The notes under the pieces are model-generated. The model was not told the DNA's origin. It was given only the letters and a program-made list of their open reading frames with translations, and ran no database searches. The position numbers and the translations under genes are program-made. Positions 8,334-14,958 of a DNA stretch of 64,000 nt are shown here, one piece after another. Each line of letters opens with the position of its first letter. Within the stretch, counting starts at the first letter, position 1. Source of the stretch: Bacteroidota bacterium (GTDB taxonomy: Bacteria > Bacteroidota > Bacteroidia > Chitinophagales > Chitinophagaceae); the NCBI GenBank assembly GCA_016706595.1, contig JADJJH010000001.1:496001-560000 (forward strand). Reading direction: 5' to 3'.

Positions 8334-8376
8334 GTGGTCATGCTTCGTCTTCACTTTGTAAGAAAAATATAAACCA

Positions 8377-8883
8377 ATGATAAAGTTTTTCCTCCTTCTA
8401 CTCCTTTTCTTTAACGCATCCTTTGCGATTGCCCAAAAAAGTACTGCCTGGTATAACCATACTTTATTGGATGTAAAGAATTTGGAAAGTAGTGTAGATT
8501 TTTACACCAAAGTCTTTCAGGCTGACACTATACCGTATCCCTTTCCTCCAAGCCCTGAATACATTGTAAAATGGTTGAGAGTTGGTGAGGGTATTGAACT
8601 CCATTTATCACAGTGGGTCAACGATACCACTAAAATTATCAGTGACGTACCTTCAGGACCAAAATATGTTGGTTTTGTACACTTCGGTTTTATGGTAATT
8701 TCTATGGATGCTTTTCTGAAGAGGCTTATGGAAGTGAGCAGCGATTACAAATCAGGCAAATACAAGCAGCCGATTATTGACAGAATGCCCTACGGTGCGA
8801 AAACTATCATGATAAAAGACCCTGATGGAAATGAAATACACGTTATTGAAGCAATGCCTGCAAACAGTAGCACGAACCGCTAA
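8377..8883 (+). CDS. Exported VOC (glyoxalase/bleomycin-resistance fold) protein
   Basis: A 168-residue protein with a signal peptide (MIKFFLLLLLFFNASFAIAQ, cleavage probably after the AQ) followed by a single vicinal-oxygen-chelate domain. The domain starts TLLDVKNLESSVDFYTKVFQ and ends IMIKDPDGNEIHVIEAMP, with the family's terminal metal-ligand Glu in EIHVIE. Enzymatic activity cannot be told from sequence. Secreted VOC proteins are unusual compared with the cytosolic form. Its stop codon is part of the left arm of the next junction, as in a compact cassette. Confidence 0.82.
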   Translation: MIKFFLLLLLFFNASFAIAQKSTAWYNHTLLDVKNLESSVDFYTKVFQADTIPYPFPPSPEYIVKWLRVGEGIELHLSQWVNDTTKIISDVPSGPKYVGFVHFGFMVISMDAFLKRLMEVSSDYKSGKYKQPIIDRMPYGAKTIMIKDPDGNEIHVIEAMPANSSTNR

Positions 8884-9006
8884 CAGCCGCTAAAAGCAAA
8901 CAGGGCTGAGTAGCTTTTCTTTCTTTTCTTTCTTCAGCTTTTGGATTCTAAAGCCGAGCGAAGTAACTTTATTCCCTGCCTGCTTCTAGCCACGAAACCG
9001 TTAGGG
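8880..9006 (+). other. attC-like junction 3 (inverted repeat, complete)
   Basis: Left part cgctaac then arm gccgctaaaagcaaacaggg (8886-8905); right arm ccctgcctgcttctagccac (8974-8993), then gaaaccgttagggg. The arms pair imperfectly and the outer ends pair as ctaac/gttag. The enclosed sequence (gagtagcttttctttct ... cagcttttgg) is shared with junction 5 at 14480. The layout is that of an attC site; no integrase gene is in view. Confidence 0.5.
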
Positions 9007-9016
9007 GTAATGGCAA

Positions 9017-9046
9017 TTGAAATTCACAGAATATGAGTTACTTTTG
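9017..9046 (+). promoter_or_regulatory. Promoter of the mntA-hepT cassette
   Basis: TTG at 9017-9019, a 19-nt spacer and TACTTTTG at 9039-9046, then 5 nt to the ATG at 9052. It lies just inside the cassette, after the gttag of junction 3, so the module carries its own promoter and a near-leaderless start. Confidence 0.7.
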
Positions 9047-9051
9047 AAACG

Positions 9052-9342
9052 ATGAATCAGTTAGAAATCATAAAGCAAGAACTCAAATCTTTAAAACCAG
9101 AATTATCAGAGAGATTCTACGTCAGTGATATTGGGTTGTTCGGATCGATTACTCGAGATGATTTTAATGCCGCAAGTGATGTAGATATCATCGTTGATTT
9201 CAGAAAACCAATTGGAATTGAGTTTATAGACTTAGCAGATTATTTGGAATCCATTATTAAGAGAAAGGTAGACTTAGTATCCAAAAATGGGTTGAAGGCT
9301 AATTTCTATTCAAAGATTGAAAAGGAAATACAATATGTCTAG
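9052..9342 (+). CDS. MntA-type minimal nucleotidyltransferase antitoxin
   Basis: A 96-residue minimal nucleotidyltransferase. The catalytic signature GLFGSITRDDFNAASDVDII is present (GS followed by D-x-D), and a third acidic position lies in VDLVSKNG. Known MntA proteins neutralise the HEPN RNase toxin HepT by adding AMP to a tyrosine. The hepT gene overlaps its 3' end by 8 bp, the standard MNT-HEPN order. Confidence 0.88.
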   Translation: MNQLEIIKQELKSLKPELSERFYVSDIGLFGSITRDDFNAASDVDIIVDFRKPIGIEFIDLADYLESIIKRKVDLVSKNGLKANFYSKIEKEIQYV

Positions 9343-9670
9343 GAGAGATAATGACATCTTAATACAAGACATGCTTGAAAGTTGTTTTAAGATTAATAAA
9401 TACGTTGATGGGTTAACGTTTACGGATTTTCATGAGGACGATAAAACAATTGACGCGGTAATTCGCAATTTTGAAATAATTGGTGAAGCGGCCAATGGAC
9501 TTTCGGAAGATTTTAAGGATAGTAACAGTTCAGTTGATTGGCATAAGATTCGAGGATTCAGAAATAGAATTGTTCATGATTATGCTGGTGTTGATTTGAA
9601 GATTATTTGGACAATCATTAACGAGTTTCTTCCTAATTTGATTGAAAAACTAAAAGAGATCGATATCTAG
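9335..9670 (+). CDS. HepT-type HEPN-domain RNase toxin
   Basis: A 111-residue all-helical HEPN protein starting at the ATG in the overlap with mntA (MSRRDNDILIQDMLESC). The RNase motif R-x4-H is visible as RNRIVH, followed by DYAGVD, where the Tyr corresponds to the residue AMPylated by MntA in studied systems. Also typical are AVIRNFEIIGEAAN and VDWHKIRGFRN. Predicted to be an RNase kept inactive by MntA, in stress or phage defence. Confidence 0.88.
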   Translation: MSRRDNDILIQDMLESCFKINKYVDGLTFTDFHEDDKTIDAVIRNFEIIGEAANGLSEDFKDSNSSVDWHKIRGFRNRIVHDYAGVDLKIIWTIINEFLPNLIEKLKEIDI

Positions 9671-9689
9671 CCACTACCCCTAACATATA

Positions 9690-9735
9690 AGGATTAAACG
9701 CAGCTTCGCGCTTCGCGAAGGTTCGATTTAATCCT
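9690..9735. repeat. Hairpin after hepT
   Basis: Outer arms aggattaaa and tttaatcct pair perfectly, and the inside (cttcgcgcttcgcgaag) is itself self-complementary. No U-tract follows directly, so it is more like a recombination or structural hairpin than a classical terminator, although it could stop transcription in both directions. Confidence 0.55.
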
Positions 9736-9780
9736 GTGTTGCACAAACCGGAGGCAGCTCGTTTAAGCAATTATTCATTC

Positions 9781-9955
9781 GCCGCGGAGTCTCGGCTATT
9801 ATTCAAAATACTATCACCTCTCAACTCTTGTTGCCGGAATCTGCGGCTTGTCAGTATTCGCATCTTTATATTTTTTCAGAATCAAATTCCTAACGCAGAG
9901 TCCAGCAGATTTGATTGGTACTCTGATTAAGGTTTACGAATGCCGAGAATCTGCG
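9781..9955 (+). repeat. Double REPIN-like element (9781-9846 and 9894-9955)
   Basis: Same order and linker as 7968-8145. Type 1 arms are gccgcggagtctcggc and gccggaatctgcgg; type 2 arms are cgcagagtccagca and tgccgagaatctgcg. Arm substitutions differ from the other copies, so these are not recent identical duplicates. Confidence 0.87.
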
Positions 9956-10035
9956 TGGAGAAAGGACGACCGTTATAAGCGATTTTAGCCGCTGACACAA
10001 CTGTGATAGTAGCAGGAAAATATTAAATTCCCGTG

Positions 10036-10065
10036 TTTCACTTTAGGGAAACTTTAGTATGTTTG
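10036..10065 (+). promoter_or_regulatory. Promoter of HigBA-like pair 2
   Basis: TTTC at 10036-10039, an 18-nt spacer, TATGTTTG at 10058-10065, then exactly 4 nt to the GTG at 10070. The -7-to-GTG spacing equals that of pair 1. Confidence 0.65.
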
Positions 10066-10069
10066 CATT

Positions 10070-10417
10070 GTGGAAAAAAATCAGAAACATAGAAAGATTA
10101 CTTTTTTCAAAAGCTATTTCCAAGACTTCTTTGACAAACAAACAAAAAAAGTGAAGGCAAAAATTGTTTGGACTTTTGACTTAGTTGAAGACCTAGAAAG
10201 AGTTCCCGAAATATATCTGAAACACATTGAAAATACTGACGGACTTTATGAAATTAGGGTTCAACAGGGTAGCAATATTTTTCGAATTTTCTGTTTTTTT
10301 GACCAAGGGCAATTAGTTGTTATAGCTAATGGCTTCCAAAAGAAAACTCAAAAGACACCGACGAATGAAATTGAATTTGCACTTAAAATAAAAGCAGAAT
10401 ATGAAAGCGAAAAATAA
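10070..10417 (+). CDS. RelE/HigB-type toxin (Gp49-like, DUF891 family), pair 2
   Basis: A 115-residue paralogue of the toxin at 6435-6779, sharing GLYEIRVQQGSNIFRIF, NGFQKKTQKTPTNEIE and the overall length. GTG is the only reasonable start because no other Met precedes the first conserved helix, and the promoter lies 4 nt upstream. The XRE antitoxin gene overlaps by 17 bp, as in pair 1. Sequence drift between the pairs is enough that cross-neutralisation cannot be assumed. Confidence 0.88.
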   Translation: MEKNQKHRKITFFKSYFQDFFDKQTKKVKAKIVWTFDLVEDLERVPEIYLKHIENTDGLYEIRVQQGSNIFRIFCFFDQGQLVVIANGFQKKTQKTPTNEIEFALKIKAEYESEK

Positions 10418-10706
10418 TAACTTGACAACTCTTGAAGAGTTTAAAGAAAAAAACTATGGCAAACGTGGTACAAAAGAACGTGACGAACTTGAGGCTGGTT
10501 ATGACAACTTCAAAATGGGTGCTTTAATCCACAACACTCGTTTAGAAATGGGAATGACACAAGAACAACTTGCCGAAAAAGTTGGGACAACTAAATCTTA
10601 CATCTCTAAAATAGAAAACAACATTAAGGAAGCTCGTATTTCGACACTTCAAAAAATTGTTGAACTTGGTTTTGGCGGACACTTAGAATTTACTATAAAA
10701 ATTTAA
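10401..10706 (+). CDS. HigA-type antitoxin, XRE-family HTH protein, pair 2
   Basis: A 101-residue antitoxin with an N-terminal charged segment (LEEFKEKNYGKRGTKERDEL) and a Cro/C1 helix-turn-helix (MGMTQEQLAEKVGTTKSYIS then KIENNIKEARISTLQKIVE). It ends FGGHLEFTIKI, parallel to LGGHLKLTLQI in pair 1. Probably represses the shared promoter. A double REPIN begins 20 bp after the stop. Confidence 0.88.
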   Translation: MKAKNNNLTTLEEFKEKNYGKRGTKERDELEAGYDNFKMGALIHNTRLEMGMTQEQLAEKVGTTKSYISKIENNIKEARISTLQKIVELGFGGHLEFTIKI

Positions 10707-10725
10707 CAGACTACTTCATTCATTC

Positions 10726-10901
10726 CTCGCGTAGTCTCGACTATTATTCATAATACTATCACCTCTCAACTCTTGTTGCCAGACTCTGCGGCTTGTAAGT
10801 ATTCGCATCTTTATATATTTTCAGAATCAAATTTCCTATCGCAGAGTCCGGCAGATTTGATTGGTACTCTGAATAAGGTTTACTAATGCCGAGACTCTGC
10901 G
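10726..10901 (+). repeat. Double REPIN-like element (10726-10791 and 10840-10901)
   Basis: Type 1 arms cctcgcgtagtctcgac and gccagactctgcgg; type 2 arms cgcagagtccggca and tgccgagactctgcg, the latter almost perfectly complementary. The linker (cttgtaagtattcgcatctt...) is shared with 8035-8082 and 9847-9893. Confidence 0.87.
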
Positions 10902-10911
10902 CAGAGAAAAT

Positions 10912-11050
10912 TTTCAATCTTCAATTTTCAATCTTCAATCTTCAATTAATCATTAACCATTAATCATTAATCCATTAATCATTAACCATAAATCATTAAC
11001 CATTAATCATTCACCATTAATCATTAACCATTAATCATTATTCATCATTC
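10912..11050. repeat. Simple-repeat tract (cattaat / catt(a)acc units)
   Basis: About 140 bp of nearly regular repeats: first caatttt/caatctt units, then about ten copies of attaatcatt and ccattaatcatt. It lies between a type 2 and a type 1 REPIN. Such tracts are prone to slippage and assembly errors. Confidence 0.85.
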
Positions 11051-11053
11051 ATT

Positions 11054-11119
11054 CCCCGCGTAGTCTCGGCTATTATTCAAAATACGATCACCACTCAACT
11101 CTTGTTGCCGGACTCTGCG
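11054..11119 (+). repeat. REPIN-like palindrome, type 1
   Basis: Arms cccgcgtagtctcggc and gccggactctgcg around tattattcaaaatacgatca... It ends 25 bp before the stop codon of the reverse-strand gene at 11144 and could also act as its terminator. Confidence 0.83.
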
Positions 11120-11143
11120 CAAAGAAAAGGCGGGCCCCTCACT

Positions 11144-11389
11144 TTAGCTTGTTCTTACAAATACCCATCCTTTATTATCGGCTAAGCGGCCTTGGCTAAA
11201 AGTTCTGCCGCTAGTTTTAGCATAATAATTTACTACATAATACGGACTATGAATTCCTTTCCATTCAGATGTATTCACCGTGAGGGCTTCATCAATTTCA
11301 AGTCTTTCAATCATGGTTCGTAATACACTTTTTCGGCCTTTTGAATGATAGCTAAGTGCTAGTGCTTCTTCTTTTTTTAAAATTTTCAT
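11144..11389 (-). CDS. Small hypothetical protein (81 residues)
   Basis: Not recognised. I place the start at the ATG 11389-11387 (MKILKKEEALALSYHSKGRK) because the frame upstream is made of 21-bp DNA repeats. The protein is basic, with a helical N-terminal half and a C-terminal half rich in aromatic residues (YYVVNYYAKTSGRTF ... WVFVRTS). Isolated from other genes, it has repeats on both sides. Spacing and composition look protein-coding, but confidence is moderate. Confidence 0.55.
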   Translation of the reverse strand: MKILKKEEALALSYHSKGRKSVLRTMIERLEIDEALTVNTSEWKGIHSPYYVVNYYAKTSGRTFSQGRLADNKGWVFVRTS

Positions 11390-11508
11390 GTTTATTATTT
11401 TAAGATGTTTGACAAATTTTATTGGTGCATTGACAAATTTTATCTGTGCATTGATAAAAGCAATAGACCACTCCAATTATTGAACAGATTGCTGCCTATA
11501 TGAAATAC

Positions 11509-11592
11509 ACTACTTCCTATTGTTTACAGACTACTTCCTATTGTTTACAGACCGCTTCCTATTGTTTATAGACCACTTCCTACTATTTACAC
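11509..11592. repeat. 21-bp tandem repeat, four copies
   Basis: Unit actacttcctattgtttaca plus g: copies at 11509-11529 and 11530-11550 are identical, 11551-11571 differs by 3 bases, and 11572-11592 by 4. It could be iterated binding sites upstream of the 81-residue gene or simply a slippage product. Confidence 0.85.
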
Positions 11593-11666
11593 ACCGTTAC
11601 ACACTAACCATATACCATTCCATATAAATCATATACTACTCAATACATTTTGTACCGAAAAGAGCT

Positions 11667-11693
11667 AAAAAAAAGCCCACTCAGGGGCCTTTT
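11667..11693 (-). terminator. Rho-independent terminator of the 164-residue gene
   Basis: On the reverse strand aaaaggcccc pairs imperfectly with gggcttttt across a short loop and is followed by a T-run (the A-run at 11667-11674). It begins about 14 bp after the stop of the gene at 11707-12201. Confidence 0.65.
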
Positions 11694-11706
11694 ATGCTAT
11701 GAAATA

Positions 11707-12201
11707 TTAGGGAGTAACAGGCGGAGGTGTAGTAATAGCAGGGTTTTGCGCGAATAGCGGTGCTATATCATCGATAAAACTTTGAATACCCGGTACCGTT
11801 CCGGCGGCTTGTGCGCGTTGGGCAATATCGTACATGGCAATCATAAATTCGTAAACATTGTTTTCAGCAACCATACTTAGTTCATCTAGGTTTTCGATGG
11901 CTTTGTACAGCAACGCTTTTTCTTCACGAATACGAGTTACCGAATCGAAATTGGTTTTAGCATCGGCGAGCGACATAAAGCCCGGCAATACGGTAGCAAA
12001 ATTGTTTACATGAATGGTCATGGTACGAAGGGCGAAAGGCCAACGAATGTTATCTATTGTATTGAGCCTTTTTTTAGCCTCGCTGTCGAGGTCTACCGAT
12101 GCCACAGCGATGCCGGTGGTAATAACGGTATTAATTGCGGTTTTGATAGCGGTGTCCTGTAGCGCTGTAAGTGTAATTGGACTTGGTAATTGAATTGCCA
12201 T
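11707..12201 (-). CDS. Hypothetical protein of 164 residues
   Basis: Not recognised. Mostly helical by eye (LQDTAIKTAINTVITTGIAV, KALLYKAIENLDELSMVAEN) and ending in a Pro/Thr tail (TTPPPVTP). No signal peptide or membrane helix is obvious. Its codons are visibly richer in G and C than those of its neighbours, and it stands alone between repeats with its own terminator. It could be a phage or cassette-borne protein. I cannot assign a function. Confidence 0.7.
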   Translation of the reverse strand: MAIQLPSPITLTALQDTAIKTAINTVITTGIAVASVDLDSEAKKRLNTIDNIRWPFALRTMTIHVNNFATVLPGFMSLADAKTNFDSVTRIREEKALLYKAIENLDELSMVAENNVYEFMIAMYDIAQRAQAAGTVPGIQSFIDDIAPLFAQNPAITTPPPVTP

Positions 12202-12643
12202 TTTTTTTAGGATTTAAATTGTGATATAAAATGATTTAATACACCAAACCTAAAATGGCTGTATTTCACCACCAAGCGCTTTCTTGTAACTAGGGAAATT
12301 AGTTTGTAAATGAGGAGAAATCGACTGTAACTCGGATTTTGGGGTAGGGGAAAAGGGGGGATTTTAAGTTCACGGAAATGCAAAAAACACAAAAATCGGC
12401 AAGGCTAAATGTTCATCCGTGAACCAAAACAACGTGTTTATGAAAGAAAACTACCTATTTATGAACTTACTCAAAAGCAATATGTTTTTGTATTACTTTT
12501 AGTTTTGGAAACATAAATCAACCATAAACAATTTAGTTACCAAGAATAGTGAAGATAGATAAAGAGTGAGAAATGGGTGGTATATGGTAGTTGTGTGCAA
12601 TGTCTATGACCACCTTTTATATTAATTTAAAAATGATTAAACT
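12202..12643. other. 442-bp gap upstream of the NACHT gene
   Basis: No convincing gene; a 61-codon reverse frame at 12207-12392 has no family features. A small inverted repeat (ggtggt at about 12574 and accacc at about 12610) lies upstream of the NACHT gene. I see no clear TAnnTTTG promoter. Confidence 0.4.
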
Positions 12644-14479
12644 ATGACAACAACTTTGACAATTGGAGCTCAACTACTTTCTGTTTTCAAAGATGGTATA
12701 ACTAAGTATGGAATTCGAATTAAGGATGATTTTATCCAAATCTTTCTAAATGGAATAAGCGATTATATTGATAACTATTATGATAGGTATTACAAAACTA
12801 AGACTTTTATATATCGGGATGAGAAAGTAAACTTTTATGATATCTACTATCCCGTGACTATAAAAAATACAAAGAATGAAGCTGTTAATATCATTGACAT
12901 CATAGCCTTATTCGAAAAAATTAGATTCTTAACAATTATTGGTACAGCAGGTAGTGGCAAAAGCATGTTAATGAAATATATCTTTCTTGAAACAGTCAAA
13001 ACTCATTCTAAAATTCCAATTGTAGTGGAGTTAAGAAACTTAAATGATTTCGATGGGACGATTACTGACTATATTTATAAGATACTTACGAAAAATAAGT
13101 TGGCAGCCAATGAAAAGATCATAGAACAATTGCTATCAGAAGGGAAATACTTATTTTTATTTGATGGATATGATGAGATCTATTCTACTTCAAAGGACAA
13201 GATTACGAATGAATTGGAAGAGTTTATCGACAACTTTAACATGAATTGCTTTATTCTAACCTCTAGGCCTGGAGCAAATGCTGAATCTTTGCAAAGGTTT
13301 GATAATTTCTATGTCCAACCTTTAGATACCAAGCAAATAAATGAATTTGTACATCTTCAATTCAAAAATCATGATAATTTAGAATCAGTTGGCAAAATAA
13401 TTTCTGTTATTAATAAAGAAAAAGATAATGAGTATACCGAATATCTATCAAATCCATTGCTTCTTTCAATGTTTATATTTACATTTAATTCATACCCTGA
13501 ACTACCGCGAAGTAAAAGTAAGTTCTACTGGAATGTATTCGACACATTGTGCACAAAGCACGATGCCTTCACAAAAAAAGGATTTTGGCTGCATGAAAGA
13601 AAATCTAAATTACTAAATGAAGATTTCGAAAAAATCCTTCAATGGTTTTCGTACATATCTATTTTCTCAGGAAAATATAATTTTGACCAAGCATTTTTAA
13701 AATCTAATCTCATTTTAATAAAAGATAAATTGAAACTTATTTGTTCAATCGATGATTTAGTTTATGACCTAACAGTTTCAATTTCTATATTAATTCAAGA
13801 CGGAACAGAATTCACTTTCCCTCATAAATCATTGCAAGAATACTTCACAGCTCTTTTAATAAGTAATCTGAACAGAAATCAAAAAGAAGAAATATATACT
13901 AAAAAATTTGAAAAATTAAACTCAAACACAAATGGTGGAAATGCGAACCTTTATAAACTATGCTCGGAACTTGACAGAGATATCTTCCTCAAGGATTTTA
14001 TTATCAAAAATGGAAAAATATTCTTATCGGAAATTGACTATAAAAATGATAGGAGTATAGTTGTATCATATTCAAAACTGTTGGATTTATCATTAACATT
14101 TTATAGAAAGCAAGAAGATGTCTCAAATTTTTCATTAGCTATGATTACTTATAAGGGCATTTACATTGCTTCCTTTTTTAATTATTTCCAATTAAATCCT
14201 ATAGATATATTTGATGATATTCCAAAAATTGAAAAGCATATTCATTTAATGAAAGAAACATTTTCTAAGTATAATGAGAAAAGCGAAAAATTTGAACTCA
14301 AAACACTTACAATTAGGTTCTGCGAAGACTGCAATGATGAAGTCTTCGAATTTGCTATTAAATCTGGTATTTTAACCTCTATTAAGGATACACTTAGAAC
14401 AATTGAATCTAACATAAATGAATTGGAAAGTCAAATTATAAGTGATAGTGAATCTACTGAAGAACTTCTAAGTATATAG
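12644..14479 (+). CDS. NACHT-domain STAND NTPase, candidate anti-phage NLR-like protein
   Basis: A 611-residue protein. An N-terminal helical segment (1-90) is followed by a NACHT NTPase: Walker A GTAGSGKS at 100-107, extended Walker B FLFDGYDE at 171-178 and sensor ILTSRPG at 204-210. The NACHT winged-helix signature FPHKSLQEYF is at 392-401. The remaining 200 residues are helical without visible leucine-rich or TPR repeats. NACHT proteins of bacteria are signal-activated switches, several with shown phage defence. No recognisable nuclease or TIR effector domain is fused, so the effector may be the N-terminal segment or a partner. It sits directly upstream of a type I RM locus, a defence-island setting. 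Confidence 0.85.
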   Translation: MTTTLTIGAQLLSVFKDGITKYGIRIKDDFIQIFLNGISDYIDNYYDRYYKTKTFIYRDEKVNFYDIYYPVTIKNTKNEAVNIIDIIALFEKIRFLTIIGTAGSGKSMLMKYIFLETVKTHSKIPIVVELRNLNDFDGTITDYIYKILTKNKLAANEKIIEQLLSEGKYLFLFDGYDEIYSTSKDKITNELEEFIDNFNMNCFILTSRPGANAESLQRFDNFYVQPLDTKQINEFVHLQFKNHDNLESVGKIISVINKEKDNEYTEYLSNPLLLSMFIFTFNSYPELPRSKSKFYWNVFDTLCTKHDAFTKKGFWLHERKSKLLNEDFEKILQWFSYISIFSGKYNFDQAFLKSNLILIKDKLKLICSIDDLVYDLTVSISILIQDGTEFTFPHKSLQEYFTALLISNLNRNQKEEIYTKKFEKLNSNTNGGNANLYKLCSELDRDIFLKDFIIKNGKIFLSEIDYKNDRSIVVSYSKLLDLSLTFYRKQEDVSNFSLAMITYKGIYIASFFNYFQLNPIDIFDDIPKIEKHIHLMKETFSKYNEKSEKFELKTLTIRFCEDCNDEVFEFAIKSGILTSIKDTLRTIESNINELESQIISDSESTEELLSI

Positions 14480-14958
14480 CCAACACTGCACACAACAACT
14501 CGTAGTTGCCTGCGGGGCGGAGTAGCTTTTCTTTCTTTCTTTTTTTCTTCGGCTTTTGGTTCTTTAACTAAACTGAGTAACTTTGATTCCCCGCCAGCAG
14601 CTGCGCGCGAACCGTCAGTCTGTGAATAAACTTGCTCAAATTGAGCCTGTATTCGGGCACCTACCAAAGATAAAGTTCATTTATCAAATTCTCAGAGGCT
14701 TGATTTAAGTTTTCTCACAGCCTGCCGTTACAAGCAAGCGTAACAGACGACACAACAACCATTAAACTGACAGAAAATTATCGAAACGACAGGACGACAT
14801 ATAAACTTAACAGCGGACTTTTTTCCGACACGACAGCCCAACGCTTCGTGTTTTATTTTTTTTCCGCCCGGCATTTTTTAAAAATAATTATAGTCAGCCG
14901 CACAGGTACCGAGAATAATTACGATATTAACAGCCTTGAAAATATGAGAAATTAAATA
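14480..14958. other. attC-like junction 5 and 340-bp gap before hsdR
   Basis: Starts with gccaacactgcac right after the NACHT stop; arms gtagttgcctgcgggg (14502-14517) and ccccgccagcagctgc (14589-14604) pair imperfectly, closing with gaaccgtcag (14609-14618). The loop (gagtagcttttctttcttt ... ggcttttgg) is homologous to that of junction 3. From 14620 to 14958 I see no gene and no clear promoter, only AT-rich and cac/gac-rich filler. Confidence 0.45.

Larger units (their letters stand above)
7915..8376. other. Junction 2: attC-like left arm, double REPIN, simple repeat and 129-bp repeat
   Basis: Directly after the toxin stop comes acgttagccaacagccgc and gcagggctgagtagctttt (7921-7962), the same left arm and loop start as junction 3 at 8880. 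The loop is then interrupted at about 7964 by a double REPIN (7968-8145), simple repeats and the 129-bp repeat ending GAACGTTAG at 8334. It reads as one junction enlarged by insertion. No gene is visible. Confidence 0.5.
9671..10069. other. Junction 4: strong hairpin, double REPIN and a promoter
   Basis: After the hepT stop comes cactacccctaac, then a strong hairpin at 9690-9735 and a double REPIN at 9781-9955; the region closes with gaccgttataagc (9969-9981). The outer ctaac/gttat ends resemble the other junctions. No gene is visible. Confidence 0.45.
11390..11706. other. 317-bp gap with two kinds of 21-bp tandem repeat and a terminator
   Basis: Just upstream of the 81-residue gene, two copies plus a partial third of a 21-bp unit (ttgacaaattttattggtgc) lie at about 11409-11455. 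Four copies of a different 21-bp unit follow at 11509-11592. A terminator for the reverse-strand gene at 11707 occupies 11667-11693. No further gene is seen. Confidence 0.6.

Noticed and set aside
9736..9930. A 64-codon frame through the double REPIN
   Set aside because: It runs across palindromes repeated elsewhere without an open frame; coding is unlikely.
5401..11119. CRISPR array
   Set aside because: The repeats are palindromes with long internal spacers and irregular distances of hundreds of bases; no cas gene is present.
12207..12392. A 61-codon reverse frame upstream of the NACHT gene
   Set aside because: No recognisable features, and it lies in AT-rich intergenic sequence.
14431..14667. 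A 78-codon reverse frame in junction 5
   Set aside because: It overlaps the NACHT gene end and the inverted-repeat junction; low-complexity product.
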